Positions 46,260-55,020 of a stretch of DNA of 64,000 nucleotides are shown here, piece after piece (the stretch's first letter is position 1; each line of letters begins with the position of its first letter). The translations under genes and the position numbers were made by a program. Below the pieces are notes generated by a model, which saw only the letters and a program-made list of their open reading frames with translations, was not told the origin of the DNA and made no database searches. Source of the DNA: Vibrio caribbeanicus ATCC BAA-2122 (lineage in GTDB: Bacteria; Pseudomonadota; Gammaproteobacteria; Enterobacterales; Vibrionaceae); contig NZ_AEIU01000022.1 of NCBI RefSeq assembly GCF_000165125.1, positions 62,001 to 126,000 of the forward strand, read 5' to 3'.

Positions 46260-47611
46260 TACGCGGCATGTCCTAAAGTTTTGCTTGTCGAACATGCAGA
46301 TTCGGCCTGTTCTGCAACCAAGGCAATACCCTGTTTCTCCAAGGTAGTTCTGATCGTTTCAGCTTGAGAGCTCAGAATATTGTGTGCCAATAATAGCGGC
46401 ATAGCCGTTATCAAGCCCAATACTGTCGTAACAAGAGCCATAGAAATTCCGTCCGCCATTATCTTAGGATCGCCATTCCCAAATTGGGTGATCACTTGGA
46501 ATGTCTCTATCATACCCGTTACCGTACCCAACAGACCCAGCATTGGAGCGAGAGCAGCAAAAAGTTTCAGCATTGATAAACCTTTTTCTAACTCAGACTG
46601 TTCATCAACCACAGCCTCTAATAGACGAAGCTCCAAAGCTTCGACAGTGCGATCCTTATCTTTGTTGTAAACAGAAAGTACCCTACCTAATGGGTTATTT
46701 CCGGGGGAGTCAGGAGTTTTAAGCTGTTTTTGTATTTGGTGACGAACTCTAAGTAAGACCGTTCCCCGTACCACCCCAATCAACAAACCGATCACCAAAA
46801 GCCCTGCGATTACCTTTCCAACAATTCCAGCAGTTTGAAAACGCTCCAATAGAGTTGGTTGATGGGTAAACTGTTCTAAAATCACTCCACGTGAAGGGTC
46901 GAGTGCTACTGGGGTTACCTGCCCCGAAAGAATGGGAGTGATTGAGGTTAAGGTAGGAAAAGAATCTGGCTGTTTCGAGTAATCAAACCCGACACGTTTT
47001 TCTCCATCCCACTTTATATAACCAGCATCCCCAATGAGACCAAAAGAGCCCAACCTTATTGCATTTACCTTCTCAGTTTGGCCTTGACCGTTTATAAACG
47101 ATATTTCAATAGGTTGAATTTCGTTGCTGGCGATAATTTGTTCTTCAAAAGCAGCCCATAAGTCTTTCAGTTGCTTTATTGATGGGAGTTTAGAAGCAGA
47201 GACGACCGACTTAATGACGTCATTGTAAGATTGTGAGTCTGCGCCAGTAACAGACCGAACTAACTCACTTTCAAGCTCCTTAGCGCTCAAACGAACAATA
47301 CCAAACAGTTCTCCCAAGCTGCCTGATTCAAGACGGAGTTTTTCCTCTAAACGAGCTAAACTGTCTTCATTTTCGCTAAATGTCTCTGACAAACGTTTAG
47401 TTTTATTTTCTAGCTCTTTTTTCTGAGCCATTAATTCAGCTTTTTGAGAATAGAGTAATGCTTCCGTCTTTTTAAAGTCAGCTTCTCGGGCGATATTGTG
47501 CTGTTTTTGTTTACTTGACTCTTCAGAAGCACGCAAGACCAAGTCACTTGCGATGGCATGAGATGACAAGACACTTAAAACGAGCATGGCTGCAGTAGTT
47601 GAAAACCTCAT
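46259..47611 (-). CDS. ttpC: TtpC-type large ExbB/TolQ-like protein
   Basis: A 450-residue protein with a signal peptide (about 1-20). Next come a periplasmic coiled-coil part (about 25-110), a further periplasmic domain to about 260, then a C-terminal MotA/TolQ/ExbB domain (ALAPMLGLLGTVTGMIETFQVI). TtpC is an extra component found with Vibrio TonB2/TonB3 and needed for iron transport by that complex. The start is one base from the end of the DUF3450 gene. Confidence 0.92.
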   Translation of the reverse strand: MRFSTTAAMLVLSVLSSHAIASDLVLRASEESSKQKQHNIAREADFKKTEALLYSQKAELMAQKKELENKTKRLSETFSENEDSLARLEEKLRLESGSLGELFGIVRLSAKELESELVRSVTGADSQSYNDVIKSVVSASKLPSIKQLKDLWAAFEEQIIASNEIQPIEISFINGQGQTEKVNAIRLGSFGLIGDAGYIKWDGEKRVGFDYSKQPDSFPTLTSITPILSGQVTPVALDPSRGVILEQFTHQPTLLERFQTAGIVGKVIAGLLVIGLLIGVVRGTVLLRVRHQIQKQLKTPDSPGNNPLGRVLSVYNKDKDRTVEALELRLLEAVVDEQSELEKGLSMLKLFAALAPMLGLLGTVTGMIETFQVITQFGNGDPKIMADGISMALVTTVLGLITAMPLLLAHNILSSQAETIRTTLEKQGIALVAEQAESACSTSKTLGHAA

Positions 47612-48372
47612 TATTTAACCCCTCCAGCATTCAACGATACAGGCAATGTCACCATTGATGTGGATTTTTGTTCCACCAGATTAAACGCTTTATCAATCTC
47701 TGAATTTAAAGAGCCATTCATTTCAACCCAAGAGCCAGAATTGCCATCCCAAGACCAGTATTTCATTTTATTTATGCTTCTCGCTACGATAGAAATACGA
47801 CCAAGGTGAAAAATATCGGCCTGAATATTCTCTAGACCAACTTTTATTTCCCCTCGATAAACCTCTAGTAGTGTTCCATAGTCAAGTTCTATTTGATAAG
47901 CATCCAAAATTCGGCGATATTTCTCGGCGTCACTGATATCTGCCCTTGACATCATCGAGTCAAGTTTTGCGATTCGCTTCTGGCGAATATTTAATTTAAT
48001 TGGCGGCCCTGAAGCGACTATCTGTCGCAGACCGTCAATCATGTCATACATTAAAGGAACAACTCTTTGACGTGTGGTTTTTACTTCTTCAATTTGTTGC
48101 TCTAAGCTATCCATCTCATTGTTTTGGCTTTTAACAAGCGATGAAAGATGGTTTCGATATACGGTTAAATTTTTAATTTCAAGACGAATCTGTTCAATTT
48201 CTGTTTGCAACTCTAGAGTGCGATCAGCACTCATATCCACTCTTTTTTGACTGGAAATAGAAGAATCGTTGGTTTTTTTCTGAATGTCTTGAGCGTGTTC
48301 GAGAGTATTGGCATTAGAGCCTGACGCAGCCAATGCCAAAAGCAATGGTAGGCTAACTGTTTTAATGTTCAT
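47611..48372 (-). CDS. DUF3450 protein, first gene of the TonB operon
   Basis: A 253-residue protein with a signal peptide ending near GSNANTLE and a long coiled coil (about residues 45-105). The C-terminal half has the DUF3450 features, such as YRRILDAYQIELDYG. The same family precedes TtpC in other vibrios. It may help TtpC in the periplasm. It starts the six-gene operon, 136 bases from the histidine kinase gene. Confidence 0.88.
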   Translation of the reverse strand: MNIKTVSLPLLLALAASGSNANTLEHAQDIQKKTNDSSISSQKRVDMSADRTLELQTEIEQIRLEIKNLTVYRNHLSSLVKSQNNEMDSLEQQIEEVKTTRQRVVPLMYDMIDGLRQIVASGPPIKLNIRQKRIAKLDSMMSRADISDAEKYRRILDAYQIELDYGTLLEVYRGEIKVGLENIQADIFHLGRISIVARSINKMKYWSWDGNSGSWVEMNGSLNSEIDKAFNLVEQKSTSMVTLPVSLNAGGVK

Positions 48373-48508
48373 AAAGTCTTTTCGTTACAAAGAGCCAAAA
48401 TAGCGAATTGAGAAGTAGTCTCATTATCATTAGATATCTCATAGTACTGAGATTGAGAAAAAAAGCAATTACACTTACGATTTATACAAATATCAGTGGC
48501 AAAAATCG

Positions 48509-49888
48509 CTATAAAACGGAGATTTCACTTTGAGGAAGGTCAATTTCTATACTCAGCCCACCAGTAATAAGATTTTCCGCAATTATCGTACCGCCCAGCA
48601 ATAAAACAGATTCCTTGGCAATAGATAATCCCAAGCCATAACCACTTCGTGCTTTTGCTCTCGAACTATCAAGACGAGTAAAAGGTGTAAAGATTTCCTC
48701 AATCTTTTCTTGCGGAACTCCTGGTCCATTATCTGATACCTGTACCCTGGTAAATGCTTTTCCTTGACGAGTTATATCGAGAGTTCGAACAGAAATACTT
48801 GCGTTAGTCCCCGCATATTTCATTGCATTTGAAAGAAGGTTATCAATGCATCTGACAAATAGCCGCTCATCAGTAACTACAAAGCAAGGAGATCTTTCTA
48901 GGTTAAAGTCGATAACTTGAGCTCCGACAAGCTGTCGCCTAGCTTGCTCAATTTGCATTGAAATCACACCTCCGAGATCAACCCATTTAAAATTTGCCTC
49001 ATAACGTGCATTCTCCAAGCGACTGAACTCTAGTATCTCCCCTACCATCTTATTCATTTCATCGACTTGTGCCTCGAGACGGTCAACAATTTGTTCACCC
49101 TTTTCGTCTACTTGAGCACGCAATAAATGGATAGCGATATTTTGCCTCGCTAGAGGCGTTCTTAACTCATGTGAAACATCACGAATCAGTTGCCGCTGCC
49201 GACCAGAAAGTTGGCTGATTTGATCAGCCATATGATCGAAGTCAGAAGCAAGATCATTGAACTCTCTCGTCTTGGACTTAAGTTCAGAAACAACATTAAC
49301 AGAGAAATCACCACAAGCGAGCCGCCTGCTCGCTTCTCTTAGTCGATTGAGTGGGTTTTGCAGATTTTTAGCCAAAATATAAGACACTATTAGCAATGTT
49401 AATACAGCAATAATTACCTTACTAATACTAAAAAATAACAAATACCTATGAGCCGGATGTTTCTGGCTTGGTAATTGGACAATCAACTTATTACCGTTTC
49501 TCAAACCCATTCCTATCAGAGGTTTGTTCACCTTATTGTCTAATATTTCATCAATCTCTCTAAGAAACTTAAGCTTGAACTCAAAGTGTGGGTGCATTTG
49601 ACGACTTGTCAGTGGCTTGTTTAAATTGTTAAGAACAAAAATATAATAAGGTTGTGATTCTTCCCATTCCTCAAGGCCGCTTATATCATTCTTATCAATA
49701 AAACTATTCGCCTCATCAACTAGTTGATATAATTCGTTTTTTATCTCTTGTGGTACCCCCAGCATAACTCTGATCAAGGCATGCTCCGCGATCGCTTGTA
49801 AAACAAGAATAAGTATCAAGACTGTCGACATATAGCCAAATAATTGGAATACCAGAGAGTCACTTTTAAGTAGGAACTGATTTTTCAT
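48509..49888 (-). CDS. CpxA-like sensor histidine kinase
   Basis: A 459-residue kinase with two membrane helices (about 13-35 and 155-175), a periplasmic loop between them, and HAMP. The phosphorylated His is in DVSHELRTPLARQ, and the ATPase boxes are NLLSNAMKYAG, VSDNGPGVP and GYGLGLSIA. It is 20 bases downstream of its regulator. It lies just before the TonB operon on the same strand, so it may respond to iron or envelope state and control those genes; that is inference. Confidence 0.9.
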   Translation of the reverse strand: MKNQFLLKSDSLVFQLFGYMSTVLILILVLQAIAEHALIRVMLGVPQEIKNELYQLVDEANSFIDKNDISGLEEWEESQPYYIFVLNNLNKPLTSRQMHPHFEFKLKFLREIDEILDNKVNKPLIGMGLRNGNKLIVQLPSQKHPAHRYLLFFSISKVIIAVLTLLIVSYILAKNLQNPLNRLREASRRLACGDFSVNVVSELKSKTREFNDLASDFDHMADQISQLSGRQRQLIRDVSHELRTPLARQNIAIHLLRAQVDEKGEQIVDRLEAQVDEMNKMVGEILEFSRLENARYEANFKWVDLGGVISMQIEQARRQLVGAQVIDFNLERSPCFVVTDERLFVRCIDNLLSNAMKYAGTNASISVRTLDITRQGKAFTRVQVSDNGPGVPQEKIEEIFTPFTRLDSSRAKARSGYGLGLSIAKESVLLLGGTIIAENLITGGLSIEIDLPQSEISVL

Positions 49889-49907
49889 TTTTGCCAGACA
49901 GTGGGGG

Positions 49908-50570
49908 TTAATTTATGTTTTCTATATAACTGTATCCCTTACCTCGTACAGTTTTAATGTGTTGTTTCGCGACACCAGCTTCTGAAAATTTGCGTCTCAA
50001 ATTACTAATATGCATATCTAAATTGCGATCAAACGGGCTAAGTTCTTTTTTTAGAACTTCGATTTGCAATTCAGATTTTGAAACAACTTTATTCTCTCGA
50101 GCAATCAGATAACTCAATATATCATTTTCGGTTCCAGTTAAAGGTAGCCTCAACAGCTTTTGTTGCACAGAATCGCTATCAACAAAATGCGGTTTACGCT
50201 GCTTTTCTAGACTTACCCTACGAAAGATTGCTTTAATTCGAGTTAATAATTGAGGAACTTTGAAAGGTTTGGCAATGTAGTGGTCGGCACCAGCTTGATA
50301 ACCATCAAGCATGGACTCCTCATCATCTAACGCAGTTAACATTAGAATCGGGGTGGCAAATCGCTGACAAATTTTTCTCGCAACCTGCATACCATTCAGT
50401 TTGGGTAGCATGACATCGAGAAGAACCATATCAAGTGGGTGCTTCTCTATATAACTGATAGCACTTTCTCCACAGTGAACACAATTAACTTCGTAGCCTT
50501 CGTTGTTTAATACATCAGTTAACAGGCTACACAACTCAAGATCATCATCAACAATAAGAATTCGTGACAT
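49908..50570 (-). CDS. CpxR-like OmpR-family response regulator
   Basis: The ATG at 50570 gives 220 residues starting MSRILIVDDDLELC; the longer frame from 50630 is less likely. The phosphorylated Asp lies in DMVLLDVMLPK and the receiver Lys in YIAKPFK. The DNA-binding wing contains LSPFDRNLDMHISNLRRKF and IKTVRGKGYSY, very like CpxR. It forms an operon with the kinase at 48509-49888. Confidence 0.9.
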   Translation of the reverse strand: MSRILIVDDDLELCSLLTDVLNNEGYEVNCVHCGESAISYIEKHPLDMVLLDVMLPKLNGMQVARKICQRFATPILMLTALDDEESMLDGYQAGADHYIAKPFKVPQLLTRIKAIFRRVSLEKQRKPHFVDSDSVQQKLLRLPLTGTENDILSYLIARENKVVSKSELQIEVLKKELSPFDRNLDMHISNLRRKFSEAGVAKQHIKTVRGKGYSYIENIN

Positions 50571-50681
50571 GGGAAGGTTCTGAATAATTACAACAGCGCA
50601 CATCATATTCTTAGTAGGACAACAACACAATAATCACGAACAGATTTTAATAGCAAAGATTACAATAATAACACTATAAGA

Positions 50682-51443
50682 TTATGAAAAATCGAATAAT
50701 TTAATAGATACTTGTCTGATTTTAAACTTAAGTAAACGCCAATGTGTTCTGGGCTTTGTTGGTAATTTTTCGCGTAAAGCAGATAAACCTAACTCTTGAA
50801 ACTTAACCTCTCCCCCATGTGCGAGTAACAATGTTTTAGGCTTTAGCTGGTTTATCTTGTCAAGTGATGCCCGATATTGATTGGGATGAAATATCGGAAA
50901 TGGAGGAATCAAGCCTTTCTTTATTTTTACCAATAAATCTCCAACATAGACAACACCGATACCTCGGTGGTATACACACAAATCTCTGTCTGTATGCCCA
51001 GGTGTTTCAATAACTTGCCAGTCGTCAAATATTGGGAGCATTTGCTTATCTAATAATTCTACATCAAATTTTAGCTTTCTTGAGTACCATAAATTTCGTC
51101 TTTTTTTACGTTGGCGTTTTGCTACCCAGCGTGCAAGAAAAATATCGGTAATATGCATGACTGCGCCAGAAAAACCACGATACCAATGATGCCTTCGCTC
51201 TGCACCGACGATAAGGCAACCTGAGAGTTTACGCAAAGGGTTCGCTGCTCCGGCATGATCGGGATGCATATGGGACACCACCACAACTTTCAGATCTTGA
51301 ATAGGACGGGATAATTGCTCAGTGATATACTTTTGAATGAGTTCAACATCTGCTCTCGACGCACCGTCCAACAATAATAAACCCTCATCTACCTCAACAA
51401 GATATATTGTCTGAATATAGCCATCAAGCTCATGTATTTTCAT
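50682..51443 (-). CDS. Metallo-beta-lactamase fold hydrolase
   Basis: A 253-residue cytoplasmic protein with the metal ligands of the fold: SHMHPDHAG (about residue 57), ETPGHTDRD (about 147) and LAHGGE (about 207). No signal peptide. The substrate cannot be inferred. The gene is alone, 106 bases from the transporter gene. Confidence 0.9.
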   Translation of the reverse strand: MKIHELDGYIQTIYLVEVDEGLLLLDGASRADVELIQKYITEQLSRPIQDLKVVVVSHMHPDHAGAANPLRKLSGCLIVGAERRHHWYRGFSGAVMHITDIFLARWVAKRQRKKRRNLWYSRKLKFDVELLDKQMLPIFDDWQVIETPGHTDRDLCVYHRGIGVVYVGDLLVKIKKGLIPPFPIFHPNQYRASLDKINQLKPKTLLLAHGGEVKFQELGLSALREKLPTKPRTHWRLLKFKIRQVSIKLFDFS

Positions 51444-51549
51444 TGGATAAAGACTGTATAAAATAGCATTTACTTAATTTAGCAACAGTCTCACCCAAAG
51501 TAAGAGCAATTACTCTAGGTTGTGATGTTAGTAGAAATATTTGACCAGC

Positions 51550-52422
51550 TTATGAACGTAAACGAAACATTCGACCCTCAGTACGATACAAAAGCAAGGA
51601 TACTAGTATTAACAGGCACCCTAATATCTTATTATTCGATAACTCCTCACCGTAAACCAGCATACTCAAAACTACAGCCCAGATTGGCTCTAGAAGCATG
51701 ATTAAAGCTGCGTTGTTGGGATGACAGCCTTTTTGACCAAAAGTTTGCATTACATAGCGCAGACTAGTTGCAAGAAGAGCACTAAGAAAAAACCAGACCC
51801 ATATTTCACCCGAGACATGCGCTGGCTGGGTCTCGAACAATAAAGAGACACAAATAGCGACGAAACCGGTAACTCCCAATTGGATTGTGGTAAGGACGAG
51901 AACAGGCACACTTTTAGATAACCTACTGTTCACATTGAAGTGTAAAGCAAGTAAGCAAGCATTTATTAAGAACCAAAGTTGTCCGGGTGAGCTATGCCAA
52001 CCACCAGATAATGAAAGTAGGGCCAGACCAGCTAGTGCAATTGGCAATGAGAACCAAAATATCCTTTTGGGCTTCTCACGAAACATCAGCCAACCGAAAA
52101 TGGGAACAATAAGCATGGATAGACTGACAATAAATGCGCCGGCTCCAAGAGATTCACTCACCGAAATTGCATAAACCCATGTTAGCAAGGCGAAAGCCAA
52201 CACCAGCCCGCACCCAATAGCTTTTATTAAATTCACTTTTTCGATAAAAATTAGATTTTTAAAACAGAACGGTAAAAGGCAGAAAGAGGCCACACAAAAT
52301 CTTAATCCAATAAAGCCAAAAGGAGGAATACCTTGGATCGCTTGTTTTGAAAATATCCAGCCCAAACCAGCAAGAACCGTTGTAAATAGGAGAATAAGCG
52401 CACTTTTGTTTTCAGCAGTCAT
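51550..52422 (-). CDS. EamA/DMT-family transporter
   Basis: A 290-residue protein with ten hydrophobic segments in two EamA repeats. The first includes GAGAFIVSLSMLIVPIFGWL. The second includes NAALIMLLEPIWAVVLSMLVYGE, both typical of drug/metabolite exporters. The substrate is unknown. It is divergent from ugpQ. Confidence 0.9.
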   Translation of the reverse strand: MTAENKSALILLFTTVLAGLGWIFSKQAIQGIPPFGFIGLRFCVASFCLLPFCFKNLIFIEKVNLIKAIGCGLVLAFALLTWVYAISVSESLGAGAFIVSLSMLIVPIFGWLMFREKPKRIFWFSLPIALAGLALLSLSGGWHSSPGQLWFLINACLLALHFNVNSRLSKSVPVLVLTTIQLGVTGFVAICVSLLFETQPAHVSGEIWVWFFLSALLATSLRYVMQTFGQKGCHPNNAALIMLLEPIWAVVLSMLVYGEELSNNKILGCLLILVSLLLYRTEGRMFRLRS

Positions 52423-52511
52423 TCACCCCCCTTTAATTACAAAATTATCTATTATTTACTGATAGTGTCAGATTTTTATATCGAATGCGAATGATTATTT
52501 ATGAGGAAATT

Positions 52512-53219
52512 ATGTTAATTGTTGGTCATAGAGGTGTTTCTGGCTATTACCCTGAAAATACACAAGCTAGTATAGAGGCAGCTGCTCGGTTAGGATTAAA
52601 ATGGATCGAAGTTGATATCCAGATCACCAAAGATAACCATTTGGTTATTGCTCATGATGCTAGTATCGATCGCTGTAGTAATGGCCATGGAACAATCAGC
52701 GAACTAACACTGAAACAATTAAAGCAGTACAATTTTGGCAGTTGGTTTGACCATTGCCGCTTTAGTAGCGAAAAAATATTAACCATTGAAGAGCTACTCC
52801 AAATCGCTCAGCGTCTTTCTTTATCCATTAATCTTGAACTGAAAGTATTCCAAAAAGCGAGCGAACAACTTTGCAATCAACTCGAAAAATCACTCTCTTT
52901 AAGTTCTTTTCCCATTAACAACCTTGTTTTCTCAAGTTTCGATCATCAAGCTCTGCTTAATCTCAGACAAAAATTACCAAATGCAAAATTAGGCGCCCTT
53001 TGCGAAAGATTAGACGATAAAACAAAGGCTCTTATTCGTAATGTCAGTGCATACAGCTGTCATTTACACCACCTTTCAGTAACCAACAATGACATTGACT
53101 ACTTACACGACAAAGGTGTTCAAGCATGGGCATACACAGTAAACAAGCCTGAACAAATAGAAAGACTAGGTTCAATCGACGCTATTTTTACCGATTTTCC
53201 GGATCGATTTGTTATCTAA
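52512..53219 (+). CDS. ugpQ: UgpQ-type glycerophosphodiester phosphodiesterase
   Basis: The ATG at 52512 follows AGGA by five bases and gives 235 residues. The active-site opening VGHRGVSGYYPENT has the catalytic His and Arg. WIEVDIQITKDNHLVIAHDA has the metal-binding Glu, Asp and second His. It is cytoplasmic (no signal peptide), as UgpQ is, and yields glycerol-3-phosphate and an alcohol from phospholipid head groups. Confidence 0.94.
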   Translation: MLIVGHRGVSGYYPENTQASIEAAARLGLKWIEVDIQITKDNHLVIAHDASIDRCSNGHGTISELTLKQLKQYNFGSWFDHCRFSSEKILTIEELLQIAQRLSLSINLELKVFQKASEQLCNQLEKSLSLSSFPINNLVFSSFDHQALLNLRQKLPNAKLGALCERLDDKTKALIRNVSAYSCHLHHLSVTNNDIDYLHDKGVQAWAYTVNKPEQIERLGSIDAIFTDFPDRFVI

Positions 53220-53306
53220 GATATAAATTAACCATTATAAAACATAAGTTTAAATTGGCCACTTTAATTTTTTCATTTAGACAAATGATAAAAAAGTTGA
53301 AATCAC

Positions 53307-53335
53307 TTGCCAGCTGCACAAAAAATAACTACTGT
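53307..53335 (+). promoter_or_regulatory. sigma70-type promoter of sulA
   Basis: TTGCCA at 53307-53312 and TACTGT at 53330-53335 with a 17-base spacer. The downstream hexamer is inside the first LexA box, so LexA would block polymerase. Confidence 0.75.
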
Positions 53336-53362
53336 ATATACATACACTGTATATGGAGACAG
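53332..53362 (+). promoter_or_regulatory. Tandem LexA (SOS) boxes
   Basis: Box 1 at 53332-53347 is CTGT-N8-ACAC, one base from the CTGT-N8-ACAG consensus. Box 2 at 53347-53362 is a perfect CTGT-N8-ACAG. They share one base and together cover the promoter and the region to just before the ribosome-binding site and start of the sulA gene. Confidence 0.88.
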
Positions 53363-53367
53363 CATCA

Positions 53368-53763
53368 ATGGAACGCAACTTTTTTGGCCAAACTACAACC
53401 CCTAGCTCGAATATATTGGTGCCATCGCTGACTGGATTCGTTTTCGATAACCACGTACTTAGACACTTAGCCGATAAATCCCGCCAGAAGCAGTGGATCC
53501 TGTTTACCGCTGAATGCCAAAGACCATGTACTGAACAACTTGAGTACTTTCAAATTCACTGCGATAAGATTATTCAAATAAAAGCATCACAAACAAAAAA
53601 CGAATTTGAAGTTGCCAGCCAGGCCATTTTATCTGGAAATGCCAGTACGGTAGTGGCATCAGAAAACCTGACAAAATACGAACGAGGATCTCTGAAAAGG
53701 CTTGGGCGAAAAATCGGATGTGAGGTTTTCTTTATATCAGCAAGGAAAAATACCATACACTAA
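53368..53763 (+). CDS. sulA: SulA-like SOS cell-division inhibitor
   Basis: The ATG at 53368 has GGAG nine bases upstream and gives 131 residues. An in-frame ATG at 53353 falls inside the LexA box and is rejected. The segment SRQKQWILFTAECQRPC is the SulA core that contacts FtsZ. The family is short and weakly conserved. The two LexA boxes make the SOS call strong. It precedes purC, as in other vibrios. Confidence 0.9.
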   Translation: MERNFFGQTTTPSSNILVPSLTGFVFDNHVLRHLADKSRQKQWILFTAECQRPCTEQLEYFQIHCDKIIQIKASQTKNEFEVASQAILSGNASTVVASENLTKYERGSLKRLGRKIGCEVFFISARKNTIH

Positions 53764-53778
53764 TGCAAACGTTTGCTT
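53763..53778 (+). promoter_or_regulatory. PurR operator upstream of purC
   Basis: ATGCAAACGTTTGCTT fits the PurR consensus ANGCAANCGNTTNCNT at every fixed position. It lies 83 bases before the purC ATG and just before a TGG-TATTAT extended -10 at 53804-53812. It would repress purC when purines are plentiful. Confidence 0.85.
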
Positions 53779-53860
53779 TTTTGCTGGCACCACCGATTAG
53801 TTCTGGTATTATGCACAACAGTTAAATACTAACGTTATTGTTTTAAGTAGGAATGTTCCG

Positions 53861-54964
53861 ATGAGCCTCGCCAATAAAGTCTTAGCTGTTAATGATGATT
53901 TCCCTATACGTACTGACCAGAAAGTACATAGCGGTAAAGTTCGCTCCGTTTACTGGCTGACCAAAGAAGACAGCAAACGACTCATACATGAAAAAAGTTA
54001 CAACGTAGCGCCCAATGCGCCGCTTGCGATTATGATCATAAGCGATCGCCTTTCGGCTTTTGATTGTATCTGGCAAGCTGAAGAAGGATTAAAAGGTGTT
54101 CCAGGTAAGGGCGCTGCACTCAATGCGATTTCGAACCACTGGTTCAAATTATTTAAAGAAAACGGACTTGCCGATAGTCACATCGTCGATATTCCGCATC
54201 CACTGGTATGGATTGTACAAAAAGCTCGCCCAGTGATGATTGAAGCGATTTGTCGTCAGTACATTACTGGCTCTATGTGGCGCTCCTACGAAAAAGGTGA
54301 ACGAAGCTTTTGCGGCTTTCAGTTACCAAATGGTTTAGAGAAAGACAAGGCTCTACCCGAGCTACTGATGACACCTTCAACAAAAGGTATTATAAAAGGG
54401 ATTGCTGACGTTCCAGAGGCGGATGACGTCAATATCACCAGAAAAAACATCGAGGACAATTACCAAGAGTTCAATTTTTCATCACTCGATGATATCAAGA
54501 CATACGAACAACTTCTGCGAGAAGGATTCGTTTTGATAAGTAACGCTCTTGCAGACATTGGACAAATATTTGTCGATACCAAATTTGAATTTGGTTACGC
54601 ACAAGATTCTCTAGGCCAAGAAAAGCTTATCTATATGGATGAAGTCGGTACTCCTGATTCATCACGTATCTGGGATGAAGAAGCTTATGAAAAAGGCCAT
54701 ATTTTAGAAAACTCAAAAGAAGGCTTTCGCCAGTTCCTGATCAACCACTTCTCAGACTCAGACGTTTTATTGAATAAAGATAGAATGGAAGAAAGATTAG
54801 CGCTAGCATCATCGACGCTACTACCTAAAGAAGCACTCCTAAACGTCTCTGACACTTACCTAAGCATCGCCAGTAAAATTACGGGCACATCAATAACAGT
54901 ATCTGATAACCCGAGGGAAGAGATCATCGATGTCCTCGATAAGGAATATGGACTGATTATTTAG
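53861..54964 (+). CDS. purC: PurC, SAICAR synthase (long form)
   Basis: A 367-residue enzyme that joins aspartate to CAIR in purine synthesis. SGKVRSVYW and [14 protein letters not shown] mark the nucleotide-binding start, and [16 protein letters not shown] and FVDTKFEFG mark the active-site region. The length is that of the long PurC group found in vibrios. AAGTAGGA lies upstream. A hairpin terminator follows. Confidence 0.96.
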   Translation: MSLANKVLAVNDDFPIRTDQKVHSGKVRSVYWLTKEDSKRLIHEKSYNVAPNAPLAIMIISDRLSAFDCIWQAEEGLKGVPGKGAALNAISNHWFKLFKENGLADSHIVDIPHPLVWIVQKARPVMIEAICRQYITGSMWRSYEKGERSFCGFQLPNGLEKDKALPELLMTPSTKGIIKGIADVPEADDVNITRKNIEDNYQEFNFSSLDDIKTYEQLLREGFVLISNALADIGQIFVDTKFEFGYAQDSLGQEKLIYMDEVGTPDSSRIWDEEAYEKGHILENSKEGFRQFLINHFSDSDVLLNKDRMEERLALASSTLLPKEALLNVSDTYLSIASKITGTSITVSDNPREEIIDVLDKEYGLII

Positions 54965-54981
54965 TTCTCGTTTATCGCATG

Positions 54982-55020
54982 AAGCGGTTTCTTTTAATAG
55001 AATTAACCGCTTAATCTTTT
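54982..55020 (+). terminator. Intrinsic terminator after purC
   Basis: AAGCGGTT pairs with AACCGCTT across a 15-base loop, followed by AATCTTTTT. It overlaps the last codons of the convergent triple-CheW gene. Confidence 0.65.

Noticed and set aside
53353-53367. Earlier ATG of sulA
   Set aside because: It lies inside the second LexA box and has no ribosome site. The ATG at 53368 has GGAG at proper spacing.
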